In this document: one piece after another, positions 1 to 8,272 of the stretch
How the letters are laid out: each line of letters begins with the position of its first letter
How positions within the stretch are numbered: the stretch's first letter is position 1
Assembly (NCBI GenBank): GCA_044353905.1
Contig: JBILBA010000001.1
Span: 186,001-250,000, forward strand
DNA: 64,000 nucleotides
Direction of reading: 5' to 3'
DNA from: MWH-TA3 sp044353905
GTDB taxonomy: Bacteria; Actinomycetota; Actinomycetes; Actinomycetales; Microbacteriaceae
The notes under the pieces: model-generated
What the model saw: only the letters and a program-made list of their open reading frames with translations
Told to the model about the DNA's origin: nothing
Database searches by the model: none
Position numbers and translations under genes: made by a program

Positions 1-3000
1 GAGGTCACTGAGGACACGGCCGTGGGGGCTGCGACCAAAGCCGAGCGCGAAAATGACTCGATCGCGAGTCACTGCCGACGCTTGGTGCAAACTGAGCACG
101 ACGAACGGCGAATCCGCGTGGCGGGTGAAGAAATCCTGCAACGTCCGGTTCGCGGGCAACGCGCTGTGAATCGCTTCCTGAACTCGCGCCACCGTGACCG
201 CTGACGCGCTGATGACCATCAGCGAGTGCTCTGGGTGAAGCGTCGCGTGTTCAACAACGTTGGCGACAATCGCATCGAGTTCGCTCGCCGTCGCTTCGAT
301 GCGACCGGTCTTTTCGTCGAGCGGACCTTTGCCATCAACATTGATGAACGACAGCCCGCGTTCTCCGAGGGATGTCGACGCCAGTGGCCACGACCGCAGT
401 CCACCCGAATAGAGGTGCGTCGCGATCTGTGCCGCGAGTCCGGTTCCGAGGGGGCGGTACGACATCGTCATCGCGTGGGTGGGCAGAACCTGAGCAAGTT
501 CGGCCAGGATCGACCTCGAACCGATTCCCGCATCCACCGAATCGTCCGGCGTCACGGTGAACGAGGTCGGTCGGTCGGTGACCGGGTCACCAAACGTGAC
601 AATCTGGTCCCCGCGCGAAATCGCGGGGGCAGCCTCGGCGACGGACATCGCGCCGGCATCGACCAGAATCACGACATCGAATCGCTGATTCGGTGCGAGT
701 GTCCCGATCGCATAGGGCGACACGCACCACACCGGCGCCAAGATATCGGTCAGGGTCGGCGCGACAACCATGAGGTTGCTGACCGACGTCGGGCCAACAG
801 TGAGCGCCGTCTTGATCGCCGCTGTTTCGTCGGGAAGGTCGGTGACCGCTATTTGCCAGGCTTCGGCCAACGAGAAGGCGAGTTTCTGAGCGTTGCCCGT
901 GATGTGCGCCTGGTCGACAAGGCGATAGTCCGTCTCGAGCCGATCCAGAATCGTCGTGTCCGCACCCAGAAGCTGGCGGCGGTCGGCGATGATCGCTTCG
1001 AGCACGCCGCGCCACCACGCGAGTTGCAGTTCGGCGGTGATGATGTCGCGCGTGACGATTCGACCCGCGAAGACGTGCAGTAACCCCTCGAGCCCGCGTT
1101 CGCGCATCGAATCCACGATCGCGCTGCGCTCATGAACCGTATCGATACTCGTGCTGTCGGCCGCAAGCGCCGAAACCAATTCGGACACCACGGAACGGGG
1201 CTCGATGTCGAGTCGACGCGCGAGCGGTGCGTTGAGCAAAGCGACGTCCTCCAAAACCTGGTCGAGTTGTTCGCCAAGGCCAATGAATCCCGCCGGCACG
1301 GAAGGTCGATAGGCCGCATTGACCAGGGTGTTCCACTGGGTTCTGGCAACGCTCGCGGCGGTCAGCGCCTCGAACATGTCCGGAACGTGAGCACCCGGAC
1401 GCACGAACTCTTTTGCGAGTTTCTTGAGCCTCCGACGCTGGGCCCCGGGAATGACGTCATCACGAGTCTTGGGGGCGAAGGCCGCAACAAAGTCGTCGAT
1501 CGAACGGTCGAACAGTTCGGGAGTGAACTTGTCCAACGTCGCGCTGACACCGCGAAGCGTGTCAAGCCGGTAACGAAGGTCCTCGAGCGATGATCCCGTC
1601 CCCAGCGGTGTCGGCTCGAGCACTTCCACCGCCATGCTCTCGAGAGTCGCCATGCTGACCGTGTCGAGGCGGGTGGCCGCTTGGAATGCCGCAGAGGCTC
1701 GTTCAGCGTTGTCGAAGTGTGCCGTCGCCCACGGTGAGGCGGCGCGAGCGGACTGGAACTGGCCGAGGTCAGCGGCCGCGAGAAGTGTGCTGACGACCTC
1801 GTCCATCGTGGACGTCAGGGCGATGACCGATTCGACGTCGAGCGAGACTTCGTTGGTTGCATCCGTCGTGTTGGCCAAACGCGCGAGTTCGCGGATCGCG
1901 TCCAGAACGCTGACTCGGAAACGCGGGTCGGGTTGGTTGAGTGCCGTGCGGTAATCGCCGATGACGGTGCGCATCCGAAGAAGCGCGGTGTCGACATCCA
2001 TCGTCTTGGGGACGGGTGTTTTTTCGATACGACTGATCGAACGGATGAGGTCGGCCTTGATCGTCGCTGGCGACGCGCCCAGTCCATCGAGCCCGAGGTT
2101 ACCGAGACTGCGGCGAATATCGTCGAGTCGCGCCCGCCGCGGGCCTGCGACGAGGACCCGTTTGCCCGACCGAATCAGTTCCCCGACCGCGTTGACGATG
2201 GTTTGCGTCGCGCCGGAGCCTGACGGGGTACCGACGACGATCGAGTTGCCCGCGACAATGTGCGCGACGATTCGTTCTTGTTCGGCGTCGGCATCGAGCA
2301 ACAGGCTGTCGGTGTCGAGGCTTCGCGTGTCCGAATTCCCCGGGTCGACCGCTGCATGGCTCTCGGCGAGAAGCTCCATCGCGTTGGGGTTCCCGCCGAT
2401 CGTGTCCAAGAGCGGGTGGTCGAGAATTCGAGCGGCGCTGACCATGTCGGATGCGACGTCACTCAGATTGGCAATCGCGAGCGTGGGGACGACCATGGCG
2501 CCGTCGATGTGGGCGATGAGCCCGTGCAACCGATCGAGCGCGCCGTTGGGTCGGAACGAACCGTTGTCGTTGGTCAGTGCGACGAACGCGCGCTCATCAA
2601 GCGCGATACCGAATTGGTAGGCGAGTTCGCGGGCAAGCGCGGGGTTGAGGTGCAAAGCGCCCGTCAGTTGAACCTCGAGGTCGTCGCCTTTGCGGTGCAT
2701 CGAAATCGGACGCAGCAGCATCGGCGCGGTGAAGTGCTCGTCGCCGTTCGTCCACGACACGAGGCCGACCGCAAGAAACACCGAGTCGATTCCACGAGCG
2801 GCGGCCAGTTCGACCGCCTTGTCGTTGATGCGCGAGGCGCGTTGCCGAGCACGGTGCAGCGCGACGTCGTCACGGACCAGGTTCCGCAGGAGCGTCGGCG
2901 TACCGGCAAAGAATCGCGCGAGTCCGCCCGGGTGGCCCGTGCTCAGTTCGATCGCGACGCTGTTGGGGAAATGCAGAAGGGGGTTCGTTCCGCCCAGTTT

Positions 3001-3153
3001 CGACAGTTCGCGCCGCCACTTTTCCCACACTGTCTCGGCGACGTTGGTGATCGTGGCGGTCGGGTTTCCGGTGGCGAGGTTCGACGGGTCATCGAAAGCA
3101 GACAGCGCGCGGGAAATGTCGCCTGTCCAGTCGCTCTCGTCCGACTCCAACAC
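1..3153 (-). CDS. Large SF1-helicase-like protein with degenerate ATPase motifs (3' end cut by window edge)
   Basis: The frame is open for 1051 codons from a GTG at 3153 to base 1, so the C-terminus lies outside the window. An in-frame TAG sits just upstream of the GTG, so no earlier start is possible; a TTG follows immediately. Residues 308-318 (GTPSGSGATQT) occupy the Walker A position of UvrD/AAA_11-type helicases but have Ala315 where the Lys should be. Residues 825-834 (FDVVILVDAG) match motif II but lack the Asp-Glu pair. A downstream GDPV stretch and an SYRPLGTG stretch resemble motifs III and IV, and a VIFALGFG stretch just before the edge resembles a late helicase motif. The fold is therefore recognisable but the ATPase residues are not. 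It may be an inactive or regulatory helicase relative; I recall similar degenerate proteins in related actinobacteria but cannot check. No operon partner is evident. Confidence 0.75.
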   Translation of the reverse strand, partial: MLESDESDWTGDISRALSAFDDPSNLATGNPTATITNVAETVWEKWRRELSKLGGTNPLLHFPNSVAIELSTGHPGGLARFFAGTPTLLRNLVRDDVALHRARQRASRINDKAVELAAARGIDSVFLAVGLVSWTNGDEHFTAPMLLRPISMHRKGDDLEVQLTGALHLNPALARELAYQFGIALDERAFVALTNDNGSFRPNGALDRLHGLIAHIDGAMVVPTLAIANLSDVASDMVSAARILDHPLLDTIGGNPNAMELLAESHAAVDPGNSDTRSLDTDSLLLDADAEQERIVAHIVAGNSIVVGTPSGSGATQTIVNAVGELIRSGKRVLVAGPRRARLDDIRRSLGNLGLDGLGASPATIKADLIRSISRIEKTPVPKTMDVDTALLRMRTVIGDYRTALNQPDPRFRVSVLDAIRELARLANTTDATNEVSLDVESVIALTSTMDEVVSTLLAAADLGQFQSARAASPWATAHFDNAERASAAFQAATRLDTVSMATLESMAVEVLEPTPLGTGSSLEDLRYRLDTLRGVSATLDKFTPELFDRSIDDFVAAFAPKTRDDVIPGAQRRRLKKLAKEFVRPGAHVPDMFEALTAASVARTQWNTLVNAAYRPSVPAGFIGLGEQLDQVLEDVALLNAPLARRLDIEPRSVVSELVSALAADSTSIDTVHERSAIVDSMRERGLEGLLHVFAGRIVTRDIITAELQLAWWRGVLEAIIADRRQLLGADTTILDRLETDYRLVDQAHITGNAQKLAFSLAEAWQIAVTDLPDETAAIKTALTVGPTSVSNLMVVAPTLTDILAPVWCVSPYAIGTLAPNQRFDVVILVDAGAMSVAEAAPAISRGDQIVTFGDPVTDRPTSFTVTPDDSVDAGIGSRSILAELAQVLPTHAMTMSYRPLGTGLAAQIATHLYSGGLRSWPLASTSLGERGLSFINVDGKGPLDEKTGRIEATASELDAIVANVVEHATLHPEHSLMVISASAVTVARVQEAIHSALPANRTLQDFFTRHADSPFVVLSLHQASAVTRDRVIFALGFGRSPHGRVLSDL

Positions 3154-3236
3154 GCTTTTACGCTATCGGGAACCCCTGTAAAACCGCGGAACCACTCCGA
3201 TGGCTGGATTAGCGGCCATCAGAGCGGTTCGACGGG

Positions 3237-6200
3237 TTAGGACACCGGTACCAGCATTCGGACCGGTTCGCTGGTGCCCGACTTGGACGTCGCCGTCACG
3301 GTTGCCGTCCAGGTCGTGACACCGGGAAGGTTCGTGAAGGTGGCGGATGTTCCCGTGACGACCTTGGTGATCGTCTTCTTGCCACGCTTCAACGTCACGG
3401 TGTACTTCTTCACGGGGGACCCGCCGACATAAGACGGCGCGTTCCACGAGACGGTAACCATCTTGTGGTCCGGCGACACCGCTCGCGCACTGGTCACGGG
3501 CAGTGGCGCAGTTCCCTTGACGTTCAGCGAAACCGCACCGGTGGACACGACTCCTTGGCCGCGCAGAACGTACTGCCCCGATTTGCTCGCGCAGACCTTG
3601 AGTGTCGCCGTTCCGTCCGCGGAAACAGTGGCCGAGAGCTTCTTACCGACGCACTTCTGCGACGCTCCCTTCGGGGGCATAACAGACACCGTCGCGGGCT
3701 TCGCGGTCCGAGTCGCGTCAACTGCCGCCGCGGTGAACCCGCTGGTCGCGATGTTCAGTGTGACGAGTTGACCGGCGCTTGATTCCGGCGTCACCACGAG
3801 TGGTTCGATCCACGGCATGTCTTCCATGACAATCTCTACGTCACGTTCGCCGAGCTTCTTTGTCGCGCGTTGGATGAGGATTCCGTCGTTGTATTCGACG
3901 AACACTTCGGATTCATCGGCCGAATAACCAACCAGATAAACCTCTCCGAATTCGTTGGTGACGCCTTCCGAAATCAACGCGGGCGACGTGAACGTGGCGC
4001 CGTCGACCGTCGCGACCTCGAAGAGGTCGCTTGCATTCACGGCTGCTCCGACAACTGGCAGACCGTTCGAAAGTACGACCCGGACGACGTGCTGAGATTC
4101 GGAGGGCTCGGGCGGCAACATGATGAGCGAACCGGTGCTGAAACCGATGACGGTCGACTTGTTGTAGTCGGCGACCGCACCACCCAACAATTGAACATTG
4201 CGCAACGAAACGTCAATCCGGCCGGCTGGGATGAACGGGAATGTCGCGCGACCCTCAACGGTCAGTCCGTAGTCGAGAGCGGATTCGAAGGAACCGTCCT
4301 GCTTTCGCCACGTGACTTGCCCGCCATAGACCGGTTGACCCGTTGCATCCTGGACAGCGATTGAGTGAGACACCAGTCCGGTCGTGAAGGCGGTGATCGT
4401 GTCCGAGTAAGGCGAGACCCCTGCCGCGTTCACCGCCGCGATGCGAATGTCCGCCGCGGATCCCGCCGTGAGTCCAGTGATTGTCGCCGTCGACTCGGTC
4501 GACGTTGCCGTGCGGGTCTGCCACGTTTCGCGATCCGTCGTCCACTGGATTAGGTATCCCGTCACGGGTTCGTTAGGGGAAGACGCCGGGCGCCACGAGA
4601 TCTTCACCGTGTTCGCCGTTGTCGTTGTGACCAAGGGCGCAACCGGTCGAAGTGGCGGACTTGCGGTCACAGCATCCAGAACAGCGGAAGCTGGCCCTGT
4701 GCCCGCGCGACTCGCCGCGGCGATTCGGATTTCGACAACCGAATCGGTGGGAACGTCGGGACTTTGCCACGACGTCGCACTGCTCGGCACATTTGCCGTT
4801 GCCCACTCGCCACCTGCGAGGCGCCATGTGATCACATAACCGTCAATGGCGAAATCGCCGGCTGCCGGGGCGGTCCACGAAACGGTGACGGCACGTGCCG
4901 CCCGTCCCGTTTGAGTCAAACTCGTGACCTTTGATGGGGCAATGGCCGCATGCGCGGTCCACGCGCCGAAACCGGACATGACCCGAGGCACCGTGCTGAT
5001 ACCGCGCGCTTGAATGAGGGATCCCCAGCAATAGACCGTTGCCGAGACACCAATCGCGCAGGATCGGCGGGTGGGGCCACTCGCATCATCACTCGTCGCG
5101 AGGTGCGCGACCGGTTCTGGAATGCGCGCGGTCGTTGGACCGCTGGCATAGGTGCCGTCACCGAGCTGCCCGGATTCGTTTCCTCCACTACACGTCACCA
5201 CTCCAACCGAGTTCAACGCACACCAGTGACCCTGTCGTAGGTCGAATTCCACGACGTCACTGAGGTTTGCGATTGTCGAAAAGGTGATGTTGAGTGAGGA
5301 AAAACAAACAACCGTTCGCGCGGCCGTAATCGCACAGGTGACGTTGCCTTGTCCGTCGAGATCGAGGGCCGTTGGAGCGGCGGGGTTCGAGACCCAACGA
5401 TAGGTTCGGGTGTCGGTCGCAAGACACGTGATGGTCTGGTCCCATTGAATTGCACAGAGGCCACCGATGTCGGTGACTCCGCGGAACTGAAGGACCGGCG
5501 TCGTGAGGTGGCGACCGTAACGATCGGTGCTCCACCGTCCCCAACACCACAACTCGCCCGCGGATGACAACGCGCACGCCGTGTTGCCGACGACGGAAAC
5601 ATCGACGATGTCCGACGGCAACCCTTCTACGACGAAGTTCCCACTAGGAGCACCCGTGTATCCGAGACCCTGTTGCCCTTGTTCGTTGAACCGGGTGACG
5701 CAAATGACACCCTTGGACCGCGAAAGGACACACTGAAGATCGAGATTCGAGCTTTGGGAGTAACCCACGTGTGCGGTCATATCACTCACGCGAACGGCGT
5801 CGAGAATACCGTTGCGATCGTCGTAATAGGTCGCGGCCACCCGCGGTTCTTTGCCCTCAAAGCAGATGTACTGATTGGCTGGATTCATCGCGCACGTCGC
5901 GGTACCGCTCGACATGAATCGTTCACCGATTCCCAACGACGATGCGGGTCCGGTGCCCGCGGGGTTCACCGCTGCGATTCGGAAGTCATACTCTCGGCCC
6001 GGTTCTAGCCCGGTGACTGTCGCCGAACGGGCGATTGAGACGCCATCGTCGAACACTGTCCATGAACCGCCAGCGCCGCGATACTCGATCGCGTAATCAG
6101 TGACGGGTGACGATCCCGGAGTGCGCGGTGCGGACCACGACAACGACACGGAGCCCGGGCCATTGCCGTCGTAGCGCACGGATGCGATCACCCCCGGGAA

Positions 6201-6314
6201 ACCACCAGCGCTGGCGTGTGCTGCGGAGCCAACGAGGTGGGCGGGGAGAATTACGAGCGCGGTCAGTAGGAAACCGAGCGCACGGGACACGCGTTGCTGA
6301 GTAATTTTCTGCAT
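3237..6314 (-). CDS. Secreted multidomain protein: fibronectin type III and RCC1-like repeats
   Basis: A 1025-residue protein with an N-terminal signal peptide (hydrophobic stretch at about residues 12-35 ending in an Ala-rich cleavage region). An FN3 domain follows (about 40-130). Next comes a set of RCC1/ATS1-like repeats (about 135-450), recognisable as recurring Cys-Ala-(I/L) and WCWG/TCSGG-type strands, one with a GNESGQLGDGT stretch. Two further FN3 domains (about 460-640), a carboxypeptidase-regulatory-like region and a C-terminal FN3 domain complete it. There is no LPXTG motif or C-terminal membrane anchor, so it is probably released or loosely wall-associated. FN3 plus RCC1-like propellers suggest binding to polysaccharide or other cells; the ligand is unknown. 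A TACTTT box lies six bases before the ATG and there is no Shine-Dalgarno sequence, consistent with a leaderless transcript. Confidence 0.85.
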   Translation of the reverse strand: MQKITQQRVSRALGFLLTALVILPAHLVGSAAHASAGGFPGVIASVRYDGNGPGSVSLSWSAPRTPGSSPVTDYAIEYRGAGGSWTVFDDGVSIARSATVTGLEPGREYDFRIAAVNPAGTGPASSLGIGERFMSSGTATCAMNPANQYICFEGKEPRVAATYYDDRNGILDAVRVSDMTAHVGYSQSSNLDLQCVLSRSKGVICVTRFNEQGQQGLGYTGAPSGNFVVEGLPSDIVDVSVVGNTACALSSAGELWCWGRWSTDRYGRHLTTPVLQFRGVTDIGGLCAIQWDQTITCLATDTRTYRWVSNPAAPTALDLDGQGNVTCAITAARTVVCFSSLNITFSTIANLSDVVEFDLRQGHWCALNSVGVVTCSGGNESGQLGDGTYASGPTTARIPEPVAHLATSDDASGPTRRSCAIGVSATVYCWGSLIQARGISTVPRVMSGFGAWTAHAAIAPSKVTSLTQTGRAARAVTVSWTAPAAGDFAIDGYVITWRLAGGEWATANVPSSATSWQSPDVPTDSVVEIRIAAASRAGTGPASAVLDAVTASPPLRPVAPLVTTTTANTVKISWRPASSPNEPVTGYLIQWTTDRETWQTRTATSTESTATITGLTAGSAADIRIAAVNAAGVSPYSDTITAFTTGLVSHSIAVQDATGQPVYGGQVTWRKQDGSFESALDYGLTVEGRATFPFIPAGRIDVSLRNVQLLGGAVADYNKSTVIGFSTGSLIMLPPEPSESQHVVRVVLSNGLPVVGAAVNASDLFEVATVDGATFTSPALISEGVTNEFGEVYLVGYSADESEVFVEYNDGILIQRATKKLGERDVEIVMEDMPWIEPLVVTPESSAGQLVTLNIATSGFTAAAVDATRTAKPATVSVMPPKGASQKCVGKKLSATVSADGTATLKVCASKSGQYVLRGQGVVSTGAVSLNVKGTAPLPVTSARAVSPDHKMVTVSWNAPSYVGGSPVKKYTVTLKRGKKTITKVVTGTSATFTNLPGVTTWTATVTATSKSGTSEPVRMLVPVS

Positions 6315-6348
6315 GCGCCCAAAGTAAACCCCACCGCGGACACGTTAT

Positions 6349-6376
6349 TCGAAGGATTTAAGTGGTGCCGCTGGAG
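6349..6376. repeat. Second copy of the tRNA-Arg 3' end (direct repeat A)
   Basis: These 28 bases match 6424-6451 at 26 of 28 positions. Copy B covers the last bases of the tRNA-Arg gene (acceptor 3' strand plus CCA) and its downstream flank. The offset between the copies is exactly 75 bases, the length of the tRNA gene with its CCA. The rest of the interval does not fold as a tRNA. It is either a decayed tandem tRNA or a short attachment-site duplication. Confidence 0.8.
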
Positions 6377-6423
6377 CGGGAGAGTCCTGCGGACTTGTTC
6401 GTCTTACTCGACCGGTTACCAAG

Positions 6424-6451
6424 TCGAAGGAATTAAGTGGTGCCACTGGAG
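6424..6451. repeat. Direct repeat B overlapping the tRNA-Arg 3' end
   Basis: Partner of the repeat at 6349-6376, differing at two positions. It includes the encoded CCA and the 3' acceptor strand of tRNA-Arg(CCU) plus 14 bases beyond the gene. Confidence 0.8.
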
Positions 6452-6512
6452 GGACTCGAACCCCCAACCCTTTCCTTAGGACGGAACTGCTCTTCCATTG
6501 AGCTACAGCGGC
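6438..6512 (-). tRNA. tRNA-Arg (anticodon CCU)
   Basis: Read on the minus strand the 75 bases fold as a cloverleaf. The seven-pair acceptor starts GCCGCTG and includes one G-T wobble. The D-arm is AGCTCAATGGAAGAGC and the anticodon loop is GTCCTAA, giving CCU. The T-arm loop is TTCGAGT and the 3' CCA is encoded. The outermost anticodon-stem pair looks mismatched (G-A). CCU reads the AGG arginine codon. Confidence 0.9.
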
Positions 6513-6540
6513 GTTGAAGCAATCCAACCACACGGCGGCT

Positions 6541-7032
6541 TTAGGCGACGAGGTAGTCGTTCCACGCCGGCACGTCACGGTCGATTCCGCGCACGAGCCA
6601 CGCGGTTCCGCGCGGTTGCCGTGGTTGGGTGGACAGCGACCATCCAAGTTCGCGCAGGGTGCGGTCGGCTTTCTGGTTGTTGCAGCGGACACAGCAGGCG
6701 ACGAGGTTTTCCCAGCTGTCCGACCCGCCGCGCGATTTCGGCTGGACGTGGTCAATCGTGTTGGCGACTTTGCCGCAGTAGGCGCATCGGTGGTTGTCGC
6801 GGCGCAGCACTCCTCGCCTCGTCAGCGGGACGCCGCTCGCCATCGGTACGCGAACGTAGCGACTCAGGATGATGACGCTGGGCCGATCCCACAAGCCAGA
6901 GATTCCGAAGACAGGGTGATCCGCTTCGTGGGCGAGGATGTTCGCTTTTCCAGTCATGACGAGCACGATAGCTCGGCGATCGGAAACTACGGCGAGTGGC
7001 TCATAGCCGGCGTTGAGGACCAGGGTTCTCAT
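6541..7032 (-). CDS. HNH endonuclease family protein
   Basis: A 163-residue protein. I chose the ATG at 7032 because an AAAGGA ribosome-binding site lies just before it and the sequence beginning MRTLVLNAGYEPL is the usual N-terminus of this family; an upstream in-frame start at 7101 would extend into intergenic sequence. Residues of about 78-125 form the HNH/McrA-type zinc finger nuclease core: CAYC, then DHVQPKSRGG with the catalytic His, then a CVRCNNQK stretch. The cysteines presumably bind structural zinc. Stand-alone actinobacterial HNH proteins of this size are very common and their physiological role is largely unknown; DNA repair or defence has been suggested for relatives. A terminator separates it from the NlpC/P60 gene, so it is probably transcribed alone. 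Confidence 0.85.
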   Translation of the reverse strand: MRTLVLNAGYEPLAVVSDRRAIVLVMTGKANILAHEADHPVFGISGLWDRPSVIILSRYVRVPMASGVPLTRRGVLRRDNHRCAYCGKVANTIDHVQPKSRGGSDSWENLVACCVRCNNQKADRTLRELGWSLSTQPRQPRGTAWLVRGIDRDVPAWNDYLVA

Positions 7033-7101
7033 GGTGTTCCTTTCGGTCCCACATGGGGTGTGGGTTTTCGGGGTTCTGCCACCGTCGCTCGATTCGGGCA
7101 C

Positions 7102-7130
7102 AAAAAAAGCACCGTCTTCACAGACGATGC
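7102..7130 (-). terminator. Rho-independent terminator (minus strand)
   Basis: On the minus strand, GCATCGTC and GACGGTGC pair through 8 positions (one T-G wobble) around a 6-base loop, followed by seven T's. It would end transcripts coming from the NlpC/P60 gene at 7304-8095. Confidence 0.8.
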
Positions 7131-7303
7131 CTTCCGTTGTCGCAACCGTGTCGGCGCGAAACGACGCTCGGACTTATCGGGTGTTCCCAGTCGAATCCTC
7201 GGGGGGAGGCTCTGTGGGCACCCGTCAAACCGCAAACGATTCGAGTTGTGATGGTCACGCGTTCAGACTACGCCTGTCAATCGCGTCACGCGGTATTGGC
7301 GCG

Positions 7304-8095
7304 CTAGTTTATGCCGATACGCACAATATAGAAATTCGAGGTCCAGATCTTCCGAATGCTAACGTAGCCACCCGCAGCCGGTGCGTCGAGGATTTTGCCG
7401 TTACCGGCGTAGATTCCGTCGTGACCCGCCATGATGACGAGGTCACCGGGACGGGCATCAGCGAGACGAATCGGTCGGCCCATCGCCGCTTGCCCACTGG
7501 CACTGTGGGGCAGGTCCACGCCGAACTGTGCGTAGACAAACTTGACGTATCCCGAGCAATCGAATCCAGCGGGCGATGCGCCACCGAAACGATACGGAAC
7601 TCCGATGTACTTCTTTGCAACGTCGAAAACTTTGGCGAGGCTGAAGTCGGGGTACGGCGGGTTCTTGAGGTAATCCTCGGCGGACGGACCGTTATACGCG
7701 GGGTAGATGACCTGGTTCGCGGCATTGCGGCGGATTTGCGCAAGGCTCGTCGCGTGGAACTTCGAGTGATCGACGGCGAGCGCCGTGTCACTCGTGACCA
7801 CGACGTCTTGTGTGACCTCGGCGGCGTTCAAGATTTCCGGGCTAAATGCGTAGGCCGGCAGTGACACGGTTCCCACGAGGGCCGAGATGAGCGCGAAGAC
7901 CGAGACGCGACGAGCGTTTTCGCCGACCAGCGCACGACCCGCACGACGGGTGGTTGGCCTAATTCCGCGAATCACCCGAGCGATGAACCGAACTGCATCA
8001 CCGATGGCGAGGGCCGTGGTGTGACCGATTCGAAAGAAAGCGTTATCCAAGAGTTTGCTCCTGAGCCCGAGGCGCTTCACCTCCCCGTCATTCAT
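7304..8095 (-). CDS. NlpC/P60 family cell-wall peptidase
   Basis: A 263-residue exported protein. The start is the ATG at 8095 (MNDGEVKR), preceded by GAGG; longer in-frame starts would run into serC. A basic N-terminus leads into a membrane/signal segment at about residues 62-84. The C-terminal half is an NlpC/P60 domain that cleaves peptidoglycan stem peptides. The catalytic Cys180 lies in DCSGY and His225 in AGHDGIY. At the position of the usual third polar residue there is Asp237 (ILDAPAAG) rather than His. Relatives act in daughter-cell separation or wall remodelling. The 5' end faces serC, so the two are divergently transcribed. The terminator at 7102-7130 lies downstream. Confidence 0.88.
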   Translation of the reverse strand: MNDGEVKRLGLRSKLLDNAFFRIGHTTALAIGDAVRFIARVIRGIRPTTRRAGRALVGENARRVSVFALISALVGTVSLPAYAFSPEILNAAEVTQDVVVTSDTALAVDHSKFHATSLAQIRRNAANQVIYPAYNGPSAEDYLKNPPYPDFSLAKVFDVAKKYIGVPYRFGGASPAGFDCSGYVKFVYAQFGVDLPHSASGQAAMGRPIRLADARPGDLVIMAGHDGIYAGNGKILDAPAAGGYVSIRKIWTSNFYIVRIGIN

Positions 8096-8272
8096 TTTGT
8101 TTAACCTCACACAGACGGGGAACTTCGGACCGTGTGCGGCTGTTCTGTGTGCGCGGTGGCGCGTTCGGAACGGTTCAATTCTACCCAGCGACCCTATGAG
8201 CCAGCGCAGCACACCTTTCGGCGTGGCAAAACTAGAAACTTTAGAGGGATGTGGATTGTTTAGACTTGGCGC

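Noticed and set aside
226..1083. Long plus-strand open frame at the left end
   Set aside because: It lies entirely opposite the conserved helicase-like frame, is Arg/Asp-rich in the manner of antisense frames in high-GC DNA, and matches no family.
3196..3222. Terminator between the FN3 protein gene and the helicase-like gene
   Set aside because: A 6-base stem exists but lacks a close T run in the right direction.
6349..6425. Second tRNA-Arg gene upstream of the annotated one
   Set aside because: Only the 3' 28 bases match; the remaining bases do not form D or anticodon arms.
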